Below are positions 21,129 through 31,920 of a stretch of 64,000 nt of DNA, piece by piece (position 1 is the first letter of the stretch; the number at the start of each line of letters is the position of its first letter). A model generated the notes under the pieces. It had not been told where the DNA came from, searched no databases, and worked only from the letters and a program-made list of their open reading frames with translations. Source of the DNA: Colletotrichum lupini (taxonomy: Eukaryota > Ascomycota > Sordariomycetes > Glomerellales > Glomerellaceae); NCBI RefSeq assembly GCF_023278565.1, contig NC_064679.1, forward strand, positions 1 through 64,000, in the 5' to 3' direction. The translations under genes and the position numbers were made by a program.

Positions 21129-24100
21129 GGTGTGTATTGGATCGTTGGAGGGTGGGAAGGTCGAAGCGAGTGGTGGGGGGCTAAAGTGAGAAAAGGCGAA
21201 ACGGAAGCGAATGTACCAGACAATCCCGAAACCAAACAAATGGGTTTGGGTAGAAATGAAGCTTGAAAAGAAGCTATAACAAGGGGGGAGCCGAAGGGAT
21301 GGAATGGATGGAACAGCACGCGTAGCAGGATAGCGACGAGATCTCCAAGACTTCAAGAGGAGAACCCAGAGCCAAAAGATGGGACGAAAAAAGGAGTCTT
21401 GGGTTTAGTTTTGTAGGTTTCGTTTCTTGGTTGCTTATGTAGCACTCTTGATGGACAGCTTCTTCGCGGTGATGATCCACCGGGATGGGTGGTGTGGTGG
21501 TTGCTCAGGGGTGGTGTCTTGCTTGTCACCACCCATCCCCATGATCCATTCCGCCTTGTCAGTTTACGGGAATTGGAAAGGGGCGTGTATGCACATGGGG
21601 GCGGGACGGAGGTCAGCGCCTGTAGGCTGTTGGTGGCATTGAGCCATGCATCGGTCGTGGTAGCTGGTTCGGGGATGCTTGGCCGCACGGGAGGTGATGT
21701 AAAGAAGCATAGAACTCTTGCACCTGGTGTATTTTTTTCCGTTTCCATTGATCTAGTCCCGGTGATCACCTCCCAGTGTGAAGTCACTTACGGAGGATTC
21801 AGACAATTCAATCCATTGAGCACATCTAGCCTGCCTGATTCGGACTACAAGTAGATGTATCTAGAGACGATTGGTGGGAAATGGGCAGAAAGTTTGAGCT
21901 CCCAAGGGGGACGGCGGACGGGAGGCGTCCTCCGAAACGGGCAGAAATGGTGGGGAATCCCTGGCGTTTGGGTGATATTGAAGGGGCAGAGGACGGAGCC
22001 ACTCGGGGCCGGGGTGTGGTGGACTCACGGCGGACGGCGGAGGATTTTTGGTTTCTCAGGTTGATAATGGTTGCCGGAGAGTTGTTTTGCAGTTACATGG
22101 TGGACATTAGCTTTGTTTGTGAGATACGAGTGCGCAGAGTGCGAGGCTATTCTTACCTTACAAGGAGGCCATAGGTAAAGTCATACGGTGGAATGGGTTA
22201 AAGGGGGAAGCTCTTCGGCCTTGCGCATGTCCCATTCCCATACTACGTACGAATACCCGGTACACGCCTACGGTGGTAAATCTGCAAAGTGAGATGCTGG
22301 ATTAAGGTTGGATTAGGATGCTACTCTGCATCATTCGGCCGATGACTTTCCCACCTGTCAGACGTCATTCTCGATAGTGTCATACATGATTTGTCCAGGT
22401 CTGTGATGCGTCCATCGTGAAAACCGATAGCCTACAAGAATGAGAGCTGATGACTTGAAGGCCCTTCTCTCGTGACTTGGCTTTCCTTTTTGACAGTTAC
22501 GATCGGAATCACAGTCTGAAGGGGTAGGTGACAAAATTGCTGTGAACACGACACACTTCACCATCATCTCATCGACGCGTTCTTGCGATGAGTAAGACCC
22601 GAAGCCATCACCTCAGGCGGCAAGCCTCTAATATCAAGGTTTACGGTTCAGATTACTCCATGAGGGTTCATCACGCCTTACCTGCCATCCGATCTCACTT
22701 CAGACGCTGTGGCCAGTGAATGTGGCTCATTCGAATTTGTGGCTGAGCGAGACTTCCTCATTCCGACAACCTTCGGAATCTCACTCAATCTGGTCAACCT
22801 TGACTCGTTTGGTGAGATGTGAGTGAGTGCGGCGATTGGCCTTCTCGCCGAAAAAGCTTTTGTCACCTTGGGCATTTGCTTGGCAAAATCGGACAGCTCG
22901 TGCCGGGGGAAGCTTGGGGACCGTCTTGGCCGAGGCGAGTGAAACGGCAGCATGGCAATTGGAGCGCTGAGAAGCGCTAAGAAATCCCCAAAGCAACAGC
23001 TGAAAGAATGCTCCGTACTTTGTACCTACGGAAACATAGGTAGGTAGTATTACCGTAGCTAGAGAATAGGAGCGGCGATGTCGGAGGCAGGGGAGACGTT
23101 GCGGTCAAAAGATGGCACTGCGGAAAAAACCCTTTTCTTCCCCAAATGCGCTGTGGTCACGAGCCGTTTGCTTGAGTCACGTGGCTGAGAGATGTAGAAG
23201 CTCTCGACCGACTCAGTTTCCCTTGCACATACGCACACGCGCGACAGGTTTGGTGTGGTTGGGGTAGTGAGACAGCATAAAGCGGGTGAGGAAGCTGGGG
23301 CACGTGTTCTTCAGACTTAGGTATGTCGATCTCTCGAACACAAGAAACAGGACTCATTGCTCTGCTGAGTAAATTGTTGAGAATTGACTGTGTTGACCGA
23401 GGCTACTATTCGAGACTCACGAATAAAGGGCTTGAATGAGAGATTGATGCCTCTGCTTGAAAACTACAGCTAGAGCTGTTATGCGGCTGGACGATGTTGT
23501 TCAAGGCAGAAGAACAGCGTCGGACGGATGCAGTGCGAGGTAGCTCTGGGCCTGCCCCTGGGCTTGCCTTCACTAGAGCATTGCAGAGTTGACGTTTGTG
23601 ACGAGGGTTGCTCAGCGGCTGACAGTGTTGATTCATCGGAAATTCCTGAACTCATGAGCCAGGTCTTTTCCGGGCGGTTTCCATTGATTACTTTACTTCA
23701 AGGTCGGGTAATGGGTAAGCGCAACCTGCCGGTGATAACGGCCTTTGCCGGTCGACCGTTCGCACCTCGCCTACCCCTCACCTCGGTACTGGACGTGACA
23801 TGCATCGTAGGCCTCCAAAATTGCCTCTCATTGGAGATATCTGCCAATGCGTACTTTTGTATCCAATTTGATAAGTAAAGATATCAGAGAATCAGAGAAT
23901 AGAATAATATGAACAACTGAATTATCATTACCGACAAGGTAGGAAGCCCCGAAAACGGAGATGCCGGGCCTGGAGCAATTCGGCAATGGTACCGGTCTTT
24001 CTCCGATGTGGCCGATGTACAGCCCCGCCAATCACAGAGTATCCCGCGGCGGGGTGTTTGGATGACTAAACCTAAAGTACCCTCCAGGTAGGCAGCCCCG

Positions 24101-24845
24101 CTAACCCCTCGATGCGAAGCACCTGCGTCCCGCCTGCACCACCAACTGCAACGAAGGCCGTAACGCCGCACTGCCGCAACGCTGTCCCACGCACCCACGC
24201 ACTTCCCTCTCCCACTTCCAGTCTCCCACTTCATTCCCTCCCCCCGGGCCTTTGCGCTTGTTCAGAACCAAAACGAGATATTTCACCCCCCCAGAAGAAG
24301 GGCAGTCTCAGTGTCATTCCTAACCTTAGTCACGCAATCCCCGTCCGGAACACAGAAACTCCAAAACACACCCCTCAGCAACCAGAAACGTCCTTTTTAC
24401 CGTCATCCCAAGAAAAACCTCCAAGCTCACTGTTCAATTGCTTTGGCCAACGTCAACTATTCAACAAAAGAAAAAAAGTACGCTTTTTATCGCATTTCAT
24501 ACTTGATCTACCATCACTGCATGACGTACTCGGCGCGAGGCTGACCAATTCCACCTCTTCTTTTTCTTCACAGGCAGATCCCGTCATTCTCCGTCCCCCG
24601 TCCCCTTCCGCCCGCTGCTGCCTTTGGCCCAGGCACCGACCGAACCGATAGCCACATTCCGAGACACCGAACCCCTCAAGGAACATCACGGAGCCCTCGC
24701 CGACCTTCCCTTAGCTCCTCCCCGCCCTATCCATAGTCGATACCCATTCTCTCCTCTCACAGGACCTCCTACCATCCACCCTCGTCATCCGACCGACGAC
24801 CGACGACAGAGACCCAGCAACCCAAGGGAACAGAACAAAAAGTTG
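21129..24845. other. Intergenic region between pectate lyase and NMN adenylyltransferase
   Basis: About 3.7 kb between two divergent genes. Many short frames, none recognisable. The pectate lyase promoter must lie at about 21130-21900 (minus strand). A likely 5'-leader intron for the downstream gene spans 24478-24573 (GTACGC..TTCACAG, with CTGACC near the acceptor). A GGTAGGTAG word is present near 23040. Confidence 0.5.
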
Positions 24846-25847
24846 ATGAGAGCTGGTTTCCGGCTTTTCTCGCCCCCAGCCTACTACCACCGTCCGCCGA
24901 CCTCTCTTCTCCGGCGTCTCAGCACGCCGCGCAGCAACAACCCCTTCGCCGCGTCCATCACCGCCGCCGCCCGCCCGCGAACCCTCACAATGGTCGCCAC
25001 CCCGGAGGAAATCGAGGCCATGGCGCCCCCCGGCTACTCCTTCCCGGAGCACCGCCTCCGCCTCCAGCAATCCGAACCCGACCGCGAGCCCCTCGTCCTC
25101 GTCGCTCCCGGCTCCTACAGCCCCATCACCTTCCTTCACCTGCGCATGGCCGTCATGGCCGCAGACTACGTCCGCTACAACACAAACTTTGAGCTCATCG
25201 GCTCCTACCTCTCCCCCGTCTCCGACGCCTACAAGAAGCGCGGCCTCGCACCCGCCTGCCACCGCCGCCGCATGTGCGAGATCGCCGCCGAGCAGACCTC
25301 ACGCTTCCTCATGGTCGATCCCTGGGAGGCCGAGCAAACGGCCTACGTGCCCACCGCCCTCGTCCTCGACCACTTTGAGCACGAGATCAACGTCAAGCGC
25401 GGCGGCTGCAACGGTAAGCGCGTGCGTATTGCCGTGCTTGCTGGCGCCGACCTGATTAACACGATGAGTCAGCCTGGCGTCTGGTCACCTTCTGATTTGA
25501 GACATATCCTGGGTGACTTTGGTGCTTTCGTGCTCGAGAGGGCTGGTGTAAATATTGACGAGGCACTCGGTAATCTTAAGGAGTACGAGGACCAGATCTA
25601 CTACATTCCGCAAGTCGTTCCCAACGATGTTTCGAGTACCAAGATTCGATTGTTGCTGAGGAGGAATATGAGCATTGACTACGTGAGTTTTCCAAAAAAG
25701 TTATTGCAAACGTCTTGAGGTACCCAACGGCTAACAGATATCTAGCTCATCCCTGCTGAAGTCATCAAGTACATCGACGAGCACGGCCTCTACAACGAAG
25801 ACGACACAGCAACAAACGAGAAGGGAAAGGAGAAAGAGGTACAATAA
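24846..25847 (+). CDS. Nicotinamide/nicotinate mononucleotide adenylyltransferase (NMNAT)
   Basis: The core exon pair is 24990-25682 and 25746-25847 (intron gtgagt..tctag), 264 residues from the ATG at 24990. An in-frame ATG at 24846 gives 312 residues. The nucleotidyltransferase signature GSYSPITFLHLRM (G-x-[FY]-x-P-x-[TH]-x-x-H) and the C-terminal VSSTKIR (I-S-S-T-x-[IL]-R) are both intact, as are the SPVSDAYKK loop and the VDPWE substrate segment. The enzyme joins NMN or NaMN to ATP to make NAD or its deamido form, the last common step of NAD synthesis. The 48 residues added by the upstream start are rich in Arg, Ser, Pro and Ala with no acidic residue and include RRLST, which looks like a mitochondrial presequence. 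Use of both starts could give mitochondrial and cytosolic/nuclear forms. The C terminus is Lys/Glu-rich. Confidence 0.92.
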
Positions 25848-26240
25848 GAATGATTTTCGATTTCTTCTAAAATGCTGAACGAAAGGTATTTCGGACAAAC
25901 GCCCCGTGGGAGTTTGTAGAAAAGAAAAAAGAGGAGAGAGCGAGACAGATGCGAGAAGCGAGGGACATGATCCCAGATCCAGATGAGACAGAAAGATCAA
26001 AGAGCAAAGAGGAGGACAAGCAGGGGAACAACTGGCGTGGCTATCAGCGTTTGGGTTTTATGAGACGACGGCACAAAGTCTATCCATTTCATTAACTGTT
26101 ATATATTTTTTTCATGGGTTTAATTAGGTGCATAGGGCGGGCTTTGTTATGAAGAGCGAGATATCTATATCTTGAACTACAGGGACTTCTCCCACTGAAC
26201 AACCAAAGAGTCTGCATCCCCTAGTCGGGGCCGTTAAAGC
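25848..26240. other. 3' flank of the NMNAT gene
   Basis: About 400 bp of A/G-rich trailer followed by T-rich sequence. Nothing recognisable beyond a probable 3' untranslated region. Confidence 0.4.
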
Positions 26241-26249
26241 CTATTTCGT

Positions 26250-27945
26250 TTTCAACAAGGTCGTTGACTATCGAAGTCTTGAATCATGATACTTAGTATC
26301 CGGCGGTCGGAATCCTGAGGTAGGGTGTTCACAGCAGGGCGGGCTTGCACAAGACCGCCGGAAGTAGACAACAGCGCTACGTTTCCAAGCATAAGCGACT
26401 GATCAGGAGCCTCGATAGGTGGCTGCCATGGTTCGATGGGTATGCCAGGCTTACAATTGGTGTTCAACAGCCAAAGTGGCACTTCAAGGGTGCTATCTAC
26501 AGTCTACCTGAACCAGACCACCCTCTCCACAACCGCTGACAAAGTCGCCAGGCCCTTGAGACGAGGCCCAATGTACGCATTCATATACATCGTCTTTCTT
26601 TTCTGGCCTCTACTATCATGTGATGGCCAGTTGTCTCGAAACTGCCTATTCTGCGATTCGGATCGCGCTCTCATCGTCGAGATACCTGACAATATCTGTG
26701 ATGGGAGGCCAGTGGCTGAGACTCCCAAGATTATAAGGCTTCCAGTCAAAGTTTGCGTTTATCTTCAGGTTCCTCCCCCCAGGATCCATATGGACGAAAA
26801 TCTGGAAGCGGCAATGCCGCGTAATGGGATTGTTGCCAGCACCTGTGGTGATGATGTCGAGAAGCATAAAGTCACCCCGTCTTAGCTCGAATTCAGAAGC
26901 AAAGTACCTAAGCGTGAGCTCATGGACACAGATATTCCCGATTATGGGCAGCTGACAGAGGGTGCAAGTGCCGTCCTCGGTCGTGAGGCGGCAGTCCATG
27001 CCGTCGTCGGAAGCGTAGCGAGGCTTGCAGACTACATGCATTCTCGAACCGGGGCAATGCCTTCAAGAAGTTTTAGGGGCATGTCTTACAGAGTCTTGTT
27101 GTTCCGGTAAAGATGGTCAGCGACGATGCTCTAGCCTTTTGGCGATGTGACTGCGTTTCTGGCAGACCAATGCTATCACTTTGCCGATATTCTTGAAGTT
27201 CTCGTCAATGTGGGGTGGGATGCCTTCTCCAGAGCCAAAACTCTCCAGGGATTCTCTCTGCCCTTCATTTTGTTCTGGAAGATAGACTGCATGTGGTCGG
27301 CAACATATCTTGGGAATATTGATGCTGGCGGTTCGCCGGAGGAAAGCCTTGTTATGTTGATAGATCAGGAACTTGATCTGCAGGTGCCCTCCAGGGGGTG
27401 ACTAAAGCCGCTCTAACGGAGGTCATCCAGGAGGCTGGTGACTCTAGGGAAGTCGCGGCCATTGCTCCTTACGAGCACGCCCGGGTCGGAGATGTCAACG
27501 AGGACATTCTTCTTGCTGTTTCTGTCCTTGTAGCCCAGCGTCACACGGGCGGACTCGGTGCCACCGTCAGTGGCGAGTTTTTCAAGTAGCTATCTTAGCT
27601 TCAGATAATCCTAAATTGGGATGGAAGGGGATACCGATCCCAGCTTCAATCTGCGGAACATTGGACCAGTTCTGACAGGCCCAGGATAGACGCCTGACTG
27701 AATAGGGAGACCGATCATGGCCATGATTTATCAGATCGACAACACACAGATGATAGTCGACAAAGCCTGGGACCCTCCTGAGAAGGCAGACAAAGGCGTT
27801 GCCGCGTTGGTGATAGAGAAAGGGCGAATTTCGGCGTCGTCTATAGGCTACGTTAATAGAAGGAACTACTGCATCACAGGAAGAGAAATTGAAGGCCTCA
27901 GAAGACTTTCTCAGAAGAAACAAAGAGCCTCTCTTCGGCAAGAAT
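26250..27945 (-). pseudogene. Unrecognised minus-strand coding fragments, probably decayed
   Basis: Several minus-strand frames in a row look protein-like but are broken by stops and frame changes. They lie at 27582-27941, about 27420-27590 (with VTLGYKDRNSKKNVLVDISD and RDFPRVTSLLDDL), 26646-27041 (with a TLCQLPIIGNICVHELTLRY segment and FQIFVHMDPGG) and 26252-26482 (LWLLNTNCKPGIPIEPWQPP). I could not join them by standard introns into one open frame, and I do not recognise the family. A multi-exon gene with unusual splicing is the alternative. Confidence 0.3.
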
Positions 27946-30900
27946 CAAGGGTTTACAGTCCCCTCTTATGAGTGACGGTTTCAGTTTGTTTGTAAAGTTG
28001 CAAAGAACGTGATGGAAAGCTAGGAAGGTCAAAGAGAGGAATGGTAGAAACCCTCTTCAGACGCTTTCTTTCAGATGGGGAGTCTCTGTTGAATTTGGTG
28101 CACGTCACTGAGGGAGCACTCGGAAGATGGCAAGACGAGGGCATTCGACGTCAAGGGCTTGCGACTATGTGTCCGTGACCGGTGAAGTCTTCGAAGAAAA
28201 GTGAAGAAGGGGAATATATCTACTCACATTAATTTCACTCTTATATTCAGTACAATACAACACAGTAAGGGATCTTAGTGAAGTAGCTAGGGTAATTCGA
28301 AGTAGTTAAATTGAGTGTGTGGAATAAAACGTCCATTAGACGTATTGGACAAGCCCCTAATTTACCCTGTGAGATTCTTGCGACCCTTGTAGATTTTCAC
28401 TATCGGGAAGCTTTAGAGGAGTGATTTAGATCCTCTTGTATACATAACTTATCCTAAGTGACTGCGATTATACCGAGATATTCATTCTCTTCGAACCAGG
28501 TTCACGGCGGATATGGGAAGTAGACCTTGAACAACTCGAAGCAACAACCCTATTCCCAAGTCACTTTAAACATCATGAAGATTGAATTGCATATGCATTT
28601 GAAGAATTGAAGTAACATTTGACTTTGAGCGTAGTCTGATGACCCATCTTGCCCTCTCTGTATCTTGGGAGCCAAACACCGGAGATCGATAACAGCTTTA
28701 CGATGACTACACTATAATTGCAGGTTGCGCAAACTCGTAACTCTGAACCAATAAACAGAAGCCCTCTTCGCTGGAGTTTACGACTCTACAGAGCTATACT
28801 AAGAAACTCTGCAGGTTCTGCAGCTCTAGAAATTCAAGACCATTTGAATCATGAACATTTCAGGAAGCTCTGAGCAGAGGAACATTTGCTCGAAAATTTG
28901 ACAGAACGGACATTAAGAGACGGGCTTAAAGCATTTTCTTCAAACTGTTAGCCTAAAAGATAGCGCTGGATAAGTATAACCTATTGAAAATCGGTCACAG
29001 GGTTCAGGAGACGATCATGTTGTGGTCACTCAATTGGATTGAAAGCGCTTATGGATGGGCTGCTACGACTTTTAAGCCCAAGTGAATTGATTCCAGACAC
29101 AACCCTTCCACGAGAGAGCCCGAGTTATTCAAAAATTTATACAAAACTGAAAACATTCAACTTCCATAACCGAGTCTCTTCACATTGGAGAATCTCTTCG
29201 CATTGGAGAATCTCTTCGCATTGGAGAATCTCTTCGCATTGGAGAATCTCTTCGCATAATGTTGGCAACTTTTGAGACCGAATGCGAAGACGATATATAT
29301 GTATTTTCAAAGCCAGAAACGACGCATCATCATGATATTGGAAAATTGATTCGAAACATGATCCTAATCCAGTGATCATATCGTTCGTTAAAGCCACATT
29401 TTACACATACCGCGCCAGAACATAAACTTATAGGTAATCTTTTGGGTTCAGCCAAGGCATCTCACATGGCTTTCCAGGGTCCAGTATGAGGATGCTCGCT
29501 AGTTTTCGTTCTCGTCATCATCAACGTCCAAACGCTCGTAACTCCCAAACCAGTAAGCGTCAAAAACACACCAAACCCAACACGCAACATCTCCAACTCG
29601 GCCCCAAACCTAGAAACCACATGCAGACGCAAGACCGGGGGGGAAATATCGAGCCAATGATACTTCTACTACCCACTTTCTCAAGAAACTTAGGAGTTGA
29701 GTCCGCCGGGCAGGATTGACTTTCCACTGGACCCCTTCACACAGAATCGTCCATCCAGTGAATATCCCCAGGAGCCTGCCAAGCGGACAACACGCACATT
29801 TGCACATGCAAGACGCAGGCCCAAAGTGTAATACCCCAAAAGCGTCAGCATGACCCCTCTGACTACCTTACACTAATCATGCTCATCCTCTTGTTGGTTC
29901 CCAGCATCGAACCCTTGGGACCCCTTTCTCCAAACCATGAGGAGGGAGTGAAGTCGTCATAACATGATACCGCTACAAACATTGAAACTTCCCAACCATC
30001 CTTCAAGAAATCCCACTCATCTCACCCTGCTCTGTTGGATGAGGGATAGCGTATAATGTTCTCCTTTCATTCTGACTGAACGTGGGCAGTCTTGATCTCA
30101 TCTCAGCGTGGGAAAACTCAACCACGAAACCCACTACAGTCACTCAAACCATCAAGTCTGAAGTCCCGCGCGCTTATCCCACATTTTCATGACGCGTATC
30201 ACCGTGGAAGCAAACTAAACCTAGATGCCGATACTAACACCAACCAGCCAACCAAGCGGAAAGGAAAACCTATCCGAAGCCATTCATCCCACCAAGGACA
30301 ATACCTCCAGAAAATGCAGGCGCGATATACGTAGACAAGATAAAATCCACATCTCTTGTTTGAAGGGGCTTCACTCGCGACGCCTTCGACGCCGTTGACG
30401 CTTCTCCAGAGGTAGGAAGATCGTTGCCTACAACAATCGTAAAGTTTCCCACTGCATACGGCGGGGATGGGGGGAGTCAACGTGGAAACCCCAACATCCA
30501 ACTCTCATGGAACCACCTGGATGAAATCCTCCGAAGAGAGATTACATAGAAACAGTCATGGAGAAAAGCTGCTAAATTGCTTGTCTTCCATTTACCCACC
30601 AGGGCCACCACCAGCTTTGGGCTCAGACTGTCAGCTGAGTCAAGCTTTTTAAAACCCATTGGGCCACTACTACGTTTGAAGACCGTTCAACGTTGCACTT
30701 GCGACTCGATACCAGGTTTTCCCCATTTGAAAAACCGGAAACACATGTACGGGTTGGCTCGTTACGATTTGCAAAACTTACAATAAACTTCTGACTCTCC
30801 ACGACATACCGATGTACGGCTGTTTGAATCTCGTATGCCGGAGCCGGGAATTGGAATTCTGGCTTGCAGATACTCTCCCGGTGAGTAGTACCTGGGAAAA

Positions 30901-31920
30901 TCCACGTGGGGTCGTGAGATTGCCATTGAAGAGATTTCCCAGTTTCTTTGTTCTCCATGGTTACGCGGGGCCGACGCGAATCTCACGCAAACGCCAGAAT
31001 TTCAACGCGTTCCTTTCTGGGGATCCAGTTCTTTTTGGCCGAATAATTGGATCGTCATCTGCAGTCTGTACTCTGTTCCAACAGGAATTATTGGGGCCCG
31101 GTTCAGCAAAATCCCGGACAGCTTCCGAGCAAAGTAAATGTCTGCACGTGAGATACTTCGTACAGATAATGCCTTACCGCGCCCGACCGCCGGGAAAGGA
31201 TCCAAGGCGGCGAATGCTTTTGGGTAGGGAGGCGGCGAGCAAATACACGTTGTTGGTGGGGTGGCACAGAGGAGCTGGTCACGATCCAAGGTTGACGTTG
31301 CGACGTCCTCTGGCGGGCAGAAACGCTTAACTTACTTACTCACCTCGTGGCAACGGAAGAAAAAAGAGGCGAAAGCAGAAAAAGCCAAGTCGATGTGCAC
31401 CAAGGCGGCGCCACGGCACCGGATGGCAAAAGGCAGGGTGACGACGGTAACACGAGAAACGGGGACTCGCGAAAGCGCCGTTGCCTTCCTCCGCCGCCGC
31501 CGCTGGGTAGCAACTCTGTGACCAACTCGCAAACTGGGCTTTGGTCCCGACGGGCGGGGGAAAAGAACCAAGAAACAAGGGAGATTGCGCGTCTACGGTC
31601 ATAGGAAGTCGCCGTCCGGTCTCATCTGACCCGTTCCGTGGCCCCGGCATTCATGCCGTCCGGGACGCGCTTGCATGTGGTTGTGTGGAATGTGATGTAC
31701 GGTGAACCCAATCCCAACAAGTACGGCGGAGAAGAACCAGGAACCACGAGTGTCTAATCAGGACGACATTGTGCCCGAGAGTCGCTAGGGAGAAGGAGGG
31801 ACAATAGATACAACCGTGCGATAAGGTGACCTGCGCGGGAGACGAAACATGGCACAAACGATAATGCAGGGAAGCCGCTGACACTGGTGGGCGGCAAGAG
31901 GAACGGCCATGATCCCACTA
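27946..31920. other. Gene-poor intergenic tract
   Basis: About 4 kb, AT-richer to about 29.5 kb and then mixed. It contains the 18-bp minisatellite at 29183-29254. The minus-strand frame at 30270-30452 ends in a hydrophobic, glycine-rich stretch (YIAPAFSGGIVLGGMNG) but is short and isolated. There is no recognised gene. Confidence 0.4.
29183..29254. repeat. 18-bp minisatellite, four exact copies
   Basis: The unit CATTGGAGAATCTCTTCG is repeated four times without change (29183, 29201, 29219, 29237), with partial units on both sides. The unit length is a multiple of three, so both strands stay open through it. The minus strand would read a hexapeptide CEEILQ repeat within an 86-codon frame (29137-29397), but nothing else supports translation. 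Confidence 0.85.

Noticed and set aside
24711..25262. Minus-strand frame of 183 codons
   Set aside because: Antisense shadow of the NMN adenylyltransferase exon, caused by its C-ending codons.
29183..29254. Possible CRISPR-like array
   Set aside because: Units are directly adjacent with no spacers, and the organism is a eukaryote; it is a plain minisatellite.
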